From an uncultured Collinsella sp. (lineage in GTDB: Bacteria; Actinomycetota; Coriobacteriia; Coriobacteriales; Coriobacteriaceae): 48,571 bases of DNA. The position numbers and the translations under genes were made by a program. The stretch spans positions 1 to 48,571 of the forward strand of contig CALAMG010000030.1 of NCBI GenBank assembly GCA_937925715.1, given 5' to 3'. The stretch's first letter is position 1, and every line of letters starts with the position of its first letter. A model generated the notes under the pieces. The model saw nothing but the letters and a program-made list of their open reading frames with translations, was not told where the DNA came from and did no database searches. This document shows, piece by piece, positions 7,869 to 16,245 of the stretch.

Positions 7869-10460
7869 TTGAAGCTCATCATCGCCGAGAAAAACGACGC
7901 CGCGCGTCAGATCGCCGAGCGTCTGTCCACGGGTAAACCCAAAAAGGACAAGGTGTACAACACCGCCATCTACCGTTTTGAGTGGAAGGGCGAGGAGTGC
8001 GTGACGATCGGTCTTGCCGGTCACATCCTTGCGCCCGATTTTTGCGACAGCGTGCTGTTCGATAAAAAGCTGGGCTGGTATTCGGTCACCGAGGACGGCG
8101 AGATGCTGCCGGCCGACATGCCCGATGGCCTGGCGCGCCCGCCCTATGACACCAAGCGCAAGCCGTTTCTTGCCGACGGTATCTCCATCAAGGGCTGGAA
8201 GCTCGAGAGTCTGCCGTATCTCACCTGGGCACCCGTCATTAAGCTGCCGGCCGAGAAGGAGCTTATCCGCTCGCTCAAGAACCTCGCCAAAAAGTCCGAC
8301 AGCGTCATCATCGCCACGGACTTCGATCGCGAGGGCGAGCTGATCGGCTCGGACGCTCTCAACAAGGTGCGTGAGGTTGCGCCCGATCTGCCGGTCGCCC
8401 GCGCCCAGTATTCTTCGTTTACCAAGGCCGAGATCACGCAGGCCTTCGATAATCTCGTCTCGCTCGACCAGAACCTGGCCGACGCCGGCGAGAGCCGTCA
8501 GCACATCGACCTCATTTGGGGTGCGGTGCTCACGCGCTACCTGACGCTCGCCAAGTTCGGTGGCTTTGGAAACGTGCGCTCCGCCGGCCGCGTGCAGACG
8601 CCGACGCTCGCCCTGGTGGTCGAGCGCGAGCGCGAGCGCATGGCGTTTGTGCCCGAGGACTATTGGCAGATTCGCGGCATGGGCGCCGCGCAGGGTGCTG
8701 CCGAGGACGACCGCTTTAAGATCGCGCACAAGACGGCGCGTTTTACCGACAAGGATGCTGCCGAGACGGCGTACGGCCATGTTGACGGCGTCGCGACGGC
8801 AACCGTCGCCGCGGTGACCAAGCGCTCGCGTAAGCAGCAGCCGCCCACGCCGTTTGCGACGACCTCGCTGCAGGCTGCCGCCGCAGCCGAGGGCATCTCG
8901 CCTGCGCGTACGATGCGCATCGCTGAGTCCCTCTACATGGCCGGCCTCATCAGCTACCCGCGTGTCGACAACACCGTGTACCCCGAGACGCTCGATCTGG
9001 GCGCCGTGGTGAGCGACCTGGCAAAGATCAACCCGGCGCTGGCGCCCGTGTGCAAAAAGGTGCTCGCCGGTCCCATGAAGCCCACGCGCGGCAAGGTCGA
9101 GACCACCGACCACCCGCCTATCTATCCCACGGGCGAGGGCGATCCGACCACGCTCGATGGCGGCCAACGCAAGCTCTACGACCTCATCGCCCGTCGCTTC
9201 CTGGCGACGCTCATGGGTCCCGCGACCATCGAGAATACCAAGCTCGAGCTCGATGTCAACGGCGAGCCGTTCGTGGCTTCGGGCGACGTGCTCGTGACCC
9301 CGGGTTTCCGCGAGGCATACCCGTACGGCCTTAAGCGCGACGAGCAGATGCCGCCGCTGGAGCAGGGCGATACGGTCGACGTGTTCGACATTAAGCTCGA
9401 GGCCAAGCAGACCGAGCCGCCCGCGCGCTACAGCCAGGGCAAGCTCGTGCAGGAGATGGAGAAGCGCGGCCTGGGTACCAAGTCCACGCGCGCGAGCATC
9501 ATCGAGCGCCTGTATGCCGTGCGCTATCTCAAAAATGATCCCGTTGAGCCGAGCCAGCTGGGCATCGCCATCATCGACGCGCTGACGCAGTTTGCCCCGC
9601 GCATCACGAGCCCCGATATGACCAGCGAGCTCGACGGTGACATGACCCGCGTGGAGCGCGGCGAGGACACCGAAGAGCATGTCGTGACGCACTCGCGCGC
9701 GCTGCTGGCCGGCGTGCTCGACGAGCTGCTCAAGCACACGCAGGAGCTGGGCGACGCCATCAGCGACGCCGTTACGGCCGATGCGCGCGTGGGCGCTTGC
9801 CCCAAGTGCGGCAAGGACCTGGTTATGAAGACGAGCGCCAAGACCCGCGGCAGCTTCATTGGCTGCATGGGCTGGCCCGACTGCGACGTGACCTATCCGG
9901 TGCCGAGCGGCGTCAAGGTAAGCCCGCTCGAGGGCGAGGCAGCCGTGTGCCCCGAGTGCGGCGCGCCGCGCATTAAGTGCCAGCCGTTCCGCCAGAAGGC
10001 CTTCGAGATTTGCGTGAACCCCACGTGCCCCACCAACTACGAGCCTGACCTTAAGGTGGGCGAGTGCAAGGTGTGCGCCGAGGCCGGACGCCATGGCGAC
10101 CTGATCGCGCACAAGAGCGAGAAGAGCGGCAAGCGCTTTATCCGCTGCACCAACTACGATGACTGCGGCGTGAGCTATCCTCTGCCGGCGCGCGGTAAGC
10201 TCGAGGCGACGGGTGAGACATGCCCCGAGTGCGGCGCCCCCATCGTGGTGGTCAACACGGCGCGCGGTCCGTGGCGTATTTGCGTCAACATGGACTGCCC
10301 GACCAAGGAGAAGAAGCCCGCCCGCGGCCGCAAGACCACGACCAAGGCGAGCACGGCCAAGAAGACGACGGCGGCCAAGAAGACGACGGCTAAGAAAGCC
10401 ACTGCCGCCAAGAAGACGACCGCGAAGAAGTCGACTGCCAAGAAGGCCGCCGACAAGTAA
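7869..10460 (+). CDS. topA: DNA topoisomerase I, type IA, archaeal-like
   Basis: Relaxes negatively supercoiled DNA. 863 aa, starting at TTG 7869 with AGGAG six bases upstream. The N-terminus KLIIAEKNDAARQIAERL, the GLAGHILAPDF segment and the active-site stretch LISYPRVDNTVYP (catalytic Y363) look like archaeal/haloarchaeal TopA and not like E. coli TopA (which has ITYMRTDS). TOPRIM acidic residues lie in ATDFDREGELIG (150-160). Three to four Cys4 zinc ribbons follow from C644 to about residue 806, then a ~50-residue Lys/Ala/Thr repeat tail of actinobacterial type. The bacterial-type N-terminus is not seen. Confidence 0.93.
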   Translation: MKLIIAEKNDAARQIAERLSTGKPKKDKVYNTAIYRFEWKGEECVTIGLAGHILAPDFCDSVLFDKKLGWYSVTEDGEMLPADMPDGLARPPYDTKRKPFLADGISIKGWKLESLPYLTWAPVIKLPAEKELIRSLKNLAKKSDSVIIATDFDREGELIGSDALNKVREVAPDLPVARAQYSSFTKAEITQAFDNLVSLDQNLADAGESRQHIDLIWGAVLTRYLTLAKFGGFGNVRSAGRVQTPTLALVVERERERMAFVPEDYWQIRGMGAAQGAAEDDRFKIAHKTARFTDKDAAETAYGHVDGVATATVAAVTKRSRKQQPPTPFATTSLQAAAAAEGISPARTMRIAESLYMAGLISYPRVDNTVYPETLDLGAVVSDLAKINPALAPVCKKVLAGPMKPTRGKVETTDHPPIYPTGEGDPTTLDGGQRKLYDLIARRFLATLMGPATIENTKLELDVNGEPFVASGDVLVTPGFREAYPYGLKRDEQMPPLEQGDTVDVFDIKLEAKQTEPPARYSQGKLVQEMEKRGLGTKSTRASIIERLYAVRYLKNDPVEPSQLGIAIIDALTQFAPRITSPDMTSELDGDMTRVERGEDTEEHVVTHSRALLAGVLDELLKHTQELGDAISDAVTADARVGACPKCGKDLVMKTSAKTRGSFIGCMGWPDCDVTYPVPSGVKVSPLEGEAAVCPECGAPRIKCQPFRQKAFEICVNPTCPTNYEPDLKVGECKVCAEAGRHGDLIAHKSEKSGKRFIRCTNYDDCGVSYPLPARGKLEATGETCPECGAPIVVVNTARGPWRICVNMDCPTKEKKPARGRKTTTKASTAKKTTAAKKTTAKKATAAKKTTAKKSTAKKAADK

Positions 10461-10481
10461 CCGAGCACATATAGACGCGGC

Positions 10482-10519
10482 GGGGCCGGGCGCGCAAATG
10501 CAAATGCGCGCCCGGCCCC
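10482..10519 (+). terminator. Hairpin after topA
   Basis: GC-rich 15-bp perfect stem (10482-10496 with 10505-10519) and 8-base loop, 21 bases after the topA stop. There is no T-tract, so this is a possible but atypical terminator or 3'-end stabiliser. Confidence 0.55.
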
Positions 10520-10528
10520 ACTTCTAAG

Positions 10529-10591
10529 TTGCGGTGAAATAGGGACTGTTTTTGCTGGCAAAAGGCCTAATCAATCCCTATTTCACCGCAA
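10529..10591. repeat. GCGGTGAAATAGGGA palindrome, copy 1
   Basis: 17-bp arms TTGCGGTGAAATAGGGA (10529-10545) and exact reverse complement (10575-10591), 29-base loop. The same sequence recurs at 11661-11729. It lies just beyond the stop codon of the minus-strand zinc-ribbon gene, so it could act as that gene's 3' end. Confidence 0.85.
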
Positions 10592-10611
10592 GTTTTGATC
10601 AGTTGTTGGGA

Positions 10612-11592
10612 TTACTTCACCTCGACAGGCTTGGCGCCGGGATAGCGCTCCTCAAAGTCTAGGCGGTACTTATTGTCATTGGTGCCCGCCACGTTGTCGC
10701 GTGACAGCGGCGCCACGATCTCATTCTTGTGGTCCGCAGGCTTGGCGTATTTCAGGCTGATCTCCCAGGCATCACAGATTGCGTCAATACGGTGATCCAG
10801 GTCGTCGTACAGGGCGATGATGTCCTTCCAGGAGCTGTAGTTCTTGGAGCTCGTCAGGACGTCTAGGTCCTCGACGATGTCGTAATACTGCTCGATGGTG
10901 TCCTCCGTGCGCTCGGCGACGTCGGCGAGATTTTGACGGGTGGTTCGATCCTCTTCCAGATAGCTGCCGTTGAAGTTCTGCGCGCAGGCGCGGACCTGGC
11001 TGTCGAGATCTTCGAGCAGGTCGTAGTATTCGCTCAGACGACGGTAGAGGTTCTGCTCGGAGAGGGCTGCTTCGCCGCCAGTCTCGTCGTCATCGTCATC
11101 GTTGTAAAGGCTATTGGGGTCGCCGAGAGGCTTGAGGTCATCATCGTCAACATCGTGGTGCAGCTTGGTAACCTCGGCAGTCGTCTGCGTGGCGGAGTTG
11201 TCGAACGGTTTGACCACAAAGAAGATGACCAGGGCGATGATGATTGCCACCAGCACAACGATAATGGCGACAAGCGCCCCGGTACCGCTCTTTTTGGTGG
11301 CGGGGACCTGTGGCGAATCAGACGCGTATGCAGACACCGGTTGCTGTTGGGCTGGGGCGACCGCGACGGGTATGCGCTGCGTCGTTTCGACCGCCGCTGG
11401 GCCGGCAGCGGAGTCGGGACGATGGGCGAGGCGGTCGTCCGGTTTGGTTTGCAACGTATCGAGGGAGCCGGTCTGCTCAAACGCGGGTTGGCCATTGCTC
11501 GCGGCTGTCTGCTCAACGGGTGCACCGCACGAGGTGCAGAACTTGGCATTATCTGCAAGAAGCTTGCCGCACGAGGCGCAATACCGAGACAT
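10612..11592 (-). CDS. Zinc-ribbon single-pass membrane protein (hypothetical)
   Basis: Function unknown. I start it at 11592 (MSRYCASCGK) because AAAGGAG precedes this ATG; the longer frame adds only six residues. Domains: an N-terminal Cys4 zinc ribbon (C5, C8, C19, C22), a Pro/Ala/Gln-rich linker to residue ~100, a TM helix at 106-127, then a large Asp-rich, coiled-coil-like outer domain ending at residue 326. The type II orientation (zinc ribbon inside, helical domain outside) resembles other gut actinobacterial zinc-ribbon surface proteins. It is a lone minus-strand gene between two copies of the same palindrome. Confidence 0.85.
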   Translation of the reverse strand: MSRYCASCGKLLADNAKFCTSCGAPVEQTAASNGQPAFEQTGSLDTLQTKPDDRLAHRPDSAAGPAAVETTQRIPVAVAPAQQQPVSAYASDSPQVPATKKSGTGALVAIIVVLVAIIIALVIFFVVKPFDNSATQTTAEVTKLHHDVDDDDLKPLGDPNSLYNDDDDDETGGEAALSEQNLYRRLSEYYDLLEDLDSQVRACAQNFNGSYLEEDRTTRQNLADVAERTEDTIEQYYDIVEDLDVLTSSKNYSSWKDIIALYDDLDHRIDAICDAWEISLKYAKPADHKNEIVAPLSRDNVAGTNDNKYRLDFEERYPGAKPVEVK

Positions 11593-11660
11593 TGCCACTC
11601 CTTTCGCCACATTTCAATGCAATACGACGATTATACCCAGCGTCCAAAATTCCCCATCAT

Positions 11661-11729
11661 AAGTTGCGGTGAAATAGGGACTGTTTGGCGGTCTCAGAGC
11701 TTCAATCAGTCCCTATTTCACCGCAACTT
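11661..11729. repeat. GCGGTGAAATAGGGA palindrome, copy 2
   Basis: 23-bp perfect arms at 11661-11683 and 11707-11729 with a 23-base loop. The arm contains the same 17-mer as copy 1, with the same orientation symmetry. It sits about 70 bases upstream of the zinc-ribbon gene start, between it and tmk. Confidence 0.88.
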
Positions 11730-11831
11730 TGGAAAGGCACCTTTAGCCATTGGGGACGCACCGAGCACTGGGGTATCATGGCTTGGTTGATATATCTGCA
11801 TTTACGCGCCTTGTAGGAAGGGGCTGCGCCC

Positions 11832-12515
11832 ATGGCTTTTGTGCCCGCTCAACATAGCTTCATTACGCTCGAGGGTGTCGATGGCGCCGGTAAATCTACG
11901 CAGGCGCGCCTGCTTGCCCGTGCGCTCGAGCTCGCTGGCTACCAGGTTGTGAGCCTGCGCGAGCCGGGCGGTACCGCCATCAGCGAAAAGATCCGTGCTC
12001 TGCTGCTCGACCCCGCCAATACGGCGATGGGCGACACTTGCGAGCTGCTGCTGTATGAGGCCGCCCGTGCCCAGCTAGTGCATGAGGTTATCGCGCCCGC
12101 CCTCGCGGCCGGCAAGGTGGTCCTGTGCGACCGCTTCTACGATTCCACGACCTGCTATCAGGCGTTTGCCGACGGCCTCGATCGTCAGATGGTGCGCGAT
12201 GCCAACAACCTGGCCCTCGCGGGTACGCACCCGGCGCTCACACTCGTCTACCACATCACGCCCGAGCAGGCGGCGCTGCGCATGGCCGACCGCGGTGCGG
12301 CCGACCGCATGGAGGCCAAGGGCATGGCCTTCCAAGAGCGCGTCTACCAGGGATTTTGCGCCATTGCCGCCGAGGAACCAAACCGCGTAAAGCTCATCGA
12401 CGCGACCGCGTCCATCGAGGACGTCTTCGCGCAGACGGTCGAGCGGGTTCGCGCCTACGGCCTCGACATTTCCCAGGACGCCGTCACCGCCGCGCTTGCC
12501 CAGGAGGCCGAGTAA
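11832..12515 (+). CDS. tmk: Thymidylate kinase
   Basis: Phosphorylates dTMP to dTDP for DNA synthesis. 227 aa. P-loop GVDGAGKS (15-22), the REPGGT substrate loop, the DRFYDST motif, and a lid-like RMADRGAADRMEAKG. AGGAAGGGG precedes the ATG. First gene of the tmk-holB-ricT set, 1 base from holB, which matches the gene order of Firmicutes. Confidence 0.96.
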   Translation: MAFVPAQHSFITLEGVDGAGKSTQARLLARALELAGYQVVSLREPGGTAISEKIRALLLDPANTAMGDTCELLLYEAARAQLVHEVIAPALAAGKVVLCDRFYDSTTCYQAFADGLDRQMVRDANNLALAGTHPALTLVYHITPEQAALRMADRGAADRMEAKGMAFQERVYQGFCAIAAEEPNRVKLIDATASIEDVFAQTVERVRAYGLDISQDAVTAALAQEAE

Positions 12516-12516
12516 C

Positions 12517-13644
12517 ATGGCCCCCGCTCAGGCAAGCCTGCTGGCCAAGCTCGACACCCAAGAGCGCGTGCGCGACTTTTTGACCAATGCCGTCGCCGGC
12601 GGTCGTGCATCGCACGCCTACCTGTTTTTGGGCGCGCCCGGCGCGGGTAAGCTCGACGCCGCGTGGGCGCTCGCCCAAGCCTTCCTGTGCGAGCAGGATG
12701 GCTGCGGCTCATGCGACAGTTGTGTGCGCGTTGCTCGCCATACGCACCCCGACGTGCACTATTACACGCCCGAGAGCGCCACGGGCTACCTCATTGCCCA
12801 GACCCGCGAGCTGCTCGACGACGTGCCGCTGGCACCCATCCGCGCCAAGGCCAAGGTCTACATCATCGACCGTGCCGAGCAGCTGCGCGCCAACACCGCC
12901 AACGCGCTGCTCAAGACACTCGAGGAGCCGCCCGAGGGCGTTATGTTTATCTTGTTGGGCACCTCGGCAGACGTGATGTTGCCCACCATCGTGAGCCGCT
13001 GCCAGTGCGTGCCGTTTCGGCTGGTATCGCCCGCCGTCGCCGCGCAGGCCGTGAGCCGCGCCACCGGTCAGGACCCCGCGCGTTGCCGCATGGCCGTCGC
13101 CGTGGCGGGAAGCCCCACGCGTGGCATCGAGTTCCTCAAGAGCGCCGAGCGCCAGGACGCCCGCCGTCAGATGGTTCGCGCCATCGATTCGCTCATCGCC
13201 GCCGACGAGGCCGACGTGCTCAGCCGTGCCAAGTCACTCATCGTCGCCGTTAAGGCGCCGCTCGCCGAGGTCAAGTCCACGCAGGAAAAGGTGCTCGAGC
13301 AAAACGCCGACTACCTGTCGCGTGGAGCATTGAAGCAGCTTGAGGACCGCAACAAGCGCGAACTCAACGCGCGCGAGCGTTCGGGTATTATGGAAGCGCT
13401 GGCGAGCGCGCGGACGCTCATGCGCGACGTGCTGCTGACGCTTCAGGACGAGGCGGCAGACGTTGTGAACGAGGACGTGCGCGACACGATCGGGCGGCTT
13501 GCCGCCGCGACGAATGTTGCGGGTGCCACGCGGGCGCTCGAGGCGGTCGCAACCGCCGAGCGCAACATCGCCAGAAACGTTACTCCCCAGCTGGCCATCG
13601 AGGTCATGCTGTTCGATATCAGGAAGGCACTGAAATGCCGTTAG
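12517..13644 (+). CDS. holB: DNA polymerase III delta' subunit
   Basis: Clamp-loader subunit. I start it at ATG 12517, one base after the tmk stop and behind CAGGAGG, giving 375 aa; an upstream in-frame ATG at 12496 overlaps tmk. The Walker-A-like loop GAPGAGK (39-45) is followed by Leu rather than Ser/Thr, consistent with the usually inactive ATPase of delta'. Cys C58, C63, C66 and C69 form the family zinc site. NALLKTLEEPPEG and the VSRCQ sensor-1-like motif are intact. Overlaps the next gene by 10 bases. Confidence 0.93.
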   Translation: MAPAQASLLAKLDTQERVRDFLTNAVAGGRASHAYLFLGAPGAGKLDAAWALAQAFLCEQDGCGSCDSCVRVARHTHPDVHYYTPESATGYLIAQTRELLDDVPLAPIRAKAKVYIIDRAEQLRANTANALLKTLEEPPEGVMFILLGTSADVMLPTIVSRCQCVPFRLVSPAVAAQAVSRATGQDPARCRMAVAVAGSPTRGIEFLKSAERQDARRQMVRAIDSLIAADEADVLSRAKSLIVAVKAPLAEVKSTQEKVLEQNADYLSRGALKQLEDRNKRELNARERSGIMEALASARTLMRDVLLTLQDEAADVVNEDVRDTIGRLAAATNVAGATRALEAVATAERNIARNVTPQLAIEVMLFDIRKALKCR

Positions 13645-15326
13645 TCGTACCCGTTAAGTTTACCTACGCCTCGCGCGACCTGTGGTTCGATCCGCAGGAT
13701 CTGGATATCCTCGAGGCCGATTATGCCATTTGCTCCACCGAGCGCGGAACCGAGATTGGCCTGGTCACGGCCGATCCCTTTGAGGTGCCGCAAGACGAGA
13801 TCGGTCAGCCGCTCAAGCCCGTGCTACGCGTGGCGAGCGACATCGACCTACAGCTTGCCGACGACCTGGCCATCCAGGGCGACGAGGCCATGGTCGACTT
13901 CCGCCGCCTGGTCAAGGAGCTCGACCTCGAGATGAAGCCGGTCGGCGTCGAGTACCTGTTTGGCGGCGAGAAGGCCGTGTTCTACTTTGCGGCCGAGGAG
14001 CGCGTCGATTTTCGCCAGCTCGTCAAGGATCTGTCCTCGACGCTGCACATTCGCGTCGACATGCGCCAGATCGGCGTGCGCGACGAGACCCGCCTGGTGG
14101 GCGGCTATGCCCAGTGCGGACAGGAGCTCTGCTGCACGCGCTTTGGCGGACAGTTTGAGCCCGTCTCGATCCGCATGGCAAAAGAGCAGGACCTGCCGCT
14201 CAACTCGTCCAAGATCAGCGGCGTGTGCGGCCGCCTGATGTGCTGCCTGCGTTATGAGTTCGAGGCGTACAAGGACTTTAAGAGCCGTGCGCCCAAAAAG
14301 AAGACGCTCATCGATACGCCGCTTGGCAAGGCGCGTATTCAGGAATATGACACGCCGCGTGAGCAGCTGGTGCTGCGCCTGGAGAACGGCAAAGTCTTTA
14401 AGGTCAACCTGGCCGATATGACGTGCTCGGAGGGCTGCAAAAAGAAGGCCGCCGAGCAGGGCTGCAACTGCCGCCCCGATTGCGTAACGCGCGACGTGCT
14501 CGAGCGCATCGAGTCGCCCGAGATGCGCCTGGCGCTCATGGAACTCGATCGCGAGAACGGCGTCGACGTGGGCGATGGTCTGTCGAGTGCCGACCGTCTG
14601 GCCGGCACGTCGATGCCCAAGCGCCGTCGTCGCGATGCCGAATCCGATGCTCGCGCCGGTCAGGGGCAGGGCGAGGGCCGTGGCCGCGGGAAGGGCCGTG
14701 GTAAGGTTGAGACACCCGAGGCCGAGGAGGCCGCCGGTGGCCGTCGTCGTCGCAAACGCTCGGGTTCGGGCGATGCCGGCGAGGCTGCAGCCACGGGCAA
14801 GAACTCCCCCCGCGAGCGCGAGGCCCAGCAACCTCAGCAGCAAAACCGCGGCGGTGGCATGAATCCCACGCGCCGTCGTCGCCGTCATTTGTCGAGCGAG
14901 GAGCGCGAGGACGCCTTCCGCGCCGCAGCCGCTCGCGAAGCCGGTGCCGCCCCCAAGGGTGGTTCGGGTTCCGATGCGCCTGCCGACAAGGGTGGCAAAT
15001 CACGTGGCGAGGAGGAGCGCGCGCCGCGTCCGCGCCGTCGCCATTCCTCGGGCGCGCAACAGAAGCCCTCAGTGCTCTCCGTGGCCGATCAGGTCTCGGA
15101 TGGCGAGGTCAAGGTCACGCGCCGTCGTCCCGGAGATGGCGGGGGAGCGGCTGCCAAGGCTTCGCGTGGCGCCGCTCGCGACGAGCGCGAGCCGCGCGGT
15201 GGCGAGGGCTCGGCCGACCAGGGTCAAAAGCGCCGTCGCCGTCGCCGTTCCCGCAAGCCGCGCCAGGATGGTGGCGAGGGCTCGACCCCGTCTTCGTCCG
15301 CACCACAACCGCCCGCCGGCGAATAA
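13635..15326 (+). CDS. PSP1/YaaT (RicT)-family protein with long Arg-rich tail
   Basis: The first ~310 residues are a PSP1 domain protein like B. subtilis YaaT/RicT, which acts with RicA and RicF in the Y-complex controlling RNA processing and development. Cys motifs GQELCCTRFG, GVCGRLMCCLRYE and a cluster CSEGCKK...GCNCRPDC are conserved and may bind Fe-S or zinc. Unlike RicT (~275 aa), this one has ~250 extra residues of disordered Arg/Gly/Ala sequence with many RRRRR runs, as in actinobacterial Rho or RNase E, suggesting RNA binding. ATG 13635 lies inside holB after AGGAAGG. Gene order supports the family call. Confidence 0.87.
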   Translation: MPLVVPVKFTYASRDLWFDPQDLDILEADYAICSTERGTEIGLVTADPFEVPQDEIGQPLKPVLRVASDIDLQLADDLAIQGDEAMVDFRRLVKELDLEMKPVGVEYLFGGEKAVFYFAAEERVDFRQLVKDLSSTLHIRVDMRQIGVRDETRLVGGYAQCGQELCCTRFGGQFEPVSIRMAKEQDLPLNSSKISGVCGRLMCCLRYEFEAYKDFKSRAPKKKTLIDTPLGKARIQEYDTPREQLVLRLENGKVFKVNLADMTCSEGCKKKAAEQGCNCRPDCVTRDVLERIESPEMRLALMELDRENGVDVGDGLSSADRLAGTSMPKRRRRDAESDARAGQGQGEGRGRGKGRGKVETPEAEEAAGGRRRRKRSGSGDAGEAAATGKNSPREREAQQPQQQNRGGGMNPTRRRRRHLSSEEREDAFRAAAAREAGAAPKGGSGSDAPADKGGKSRGEEERAPRPRRRHSSGAQQKPSVLSVADQVSDGEVKVTRRRPGDGGGAAAKASRGAARDEREPRGGEGSADQGQKRRRRRRSRKPRQDGGEGSTPSSSAPQPPAGE

Positions 15327-15428
15327 CGCCCGCGAGCGGATTTAGCTCGCCTTGCCCCGAGCGCATTGGGGTATCATAGCGCTGAATCAACAACCCTCCC
15401 TGCGACCGAGCGTAGGGAGGGTTGTGTC

Positions 15429-16235
15429 TTGAAGAGCCATCTGAACATATTGAGCTGTCTGCAGGGTGCCGGTGCCCTACCGTTTGCGGACGAATTGCTA
15501 CCGTTTGCCGAGCGGGTGGCACGCGAGGCGCTCGAGGCATTGTCGCCAACACGATGTGCCGGCTGCGAGCGCGCCGGTGCGCTTATTTGCCAAGACTGCC
15601 TGGCCGCGCTCACGCTCATCGACCCACGTCATAGCTGTACCCGATGCGGCGCCCCGTTTGGGGATTTGCTGTGCACTGAGTGTTCGGTCGAGGGCACGTC
15701 CTCGGCAATGGCGGAGGCGCTCGACCGCTGCCTGGCGTGCGCCGTCTATGCGCATCCGCTGCCGCGCATCATTAAAGCGTACAAGGACGCGGGCGAGCGA
15801 CGTCTGGCTCCGTATCTGGCGGAGCTGCTCTACGACACCGCCCTGCATGCCCAGGTCGTAGCGCCCGATCGCTACGAAGGTGTGCTGTCCGGCGCGGATG
15901 CGGTGGTGTTTGTGCCTGCGACGGCGGCAGCGTTTCGGCGGCGTGGTTTTGATCATATGGAGGCCATTGCGCGCCCATTTTGCGAGCTGTCGGGTGTTCC
16001 CTTGCTCGATGCTCTCGTCAAGTACGGGCATGGCGACCAGCGCGAACTCGGTCGTGAGGAGCGCCGCGAGCGTGCCCAAGGCATGTACGAGACGGTTGAG
16101 GACGTGCACGGCCGCCGCTTGCTGCTTATCGACGACGTTATCACCACGGGCGCGACGATGGCAGCGGCTTCGGCGGAACTCAAGCGCGCCGGCGCCGCAG
16201 CAGTCGATGGCCTCGCTATCGCACGCGTTTGGTAG
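15429..16235 (+). CDS. comF: ComF-family phosphoribosyltransferase-like protein
   Basis: ComF is needed for DNA uptake or post-uptake processing in competent bacteria. I choose TTG 15429 (MKSHLN) because GGAGGG lies 7 bases upstream; 268 aa. An N-terminal double zinc finger (CAGCERAGALICQDC and CTRCGAP...CTEC) precedes a PRTase fold with the PRPP motif LLLIDDVITTGAT. A -10-like TATCAT lies at about 15373, in the short gap after ricT. No other competence genes occur in the window. Confidence 0.92.
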   Translation: MKSHLNILSCLQGAGALPFADELLPFAERVAREALEALSPTRCAGCERAGALICQDCLAALTLIDPRHSCTRCGAPFGDLLCTECSVEGTSSAMAEALDRCLACAVYAHPLPRIIKAYKDAGERRLAPYLAELLYDTALHAQVVAPDRYEGVLSGADAVVFVPATAAAFRRRGFDHMEAIARPFCELSGVPLLDALVKYGHGDQRELGREERRERAQGMYETVEDVHGRRLLLIDDVITTGATMAAASAELKRAGAAAVDGLAIARVW

Positions 16236-16245
16236 GGGTGGTTTT

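Noticed and set aside
7518..10112. An 864-codon open frame on the minus strand opposite topA and hypB
   Set aside because: It is a mirror of the strong third-position GC bias of topA; its translation is low-complexity, has no domain or membrane pattern and no ribosome-binding site.
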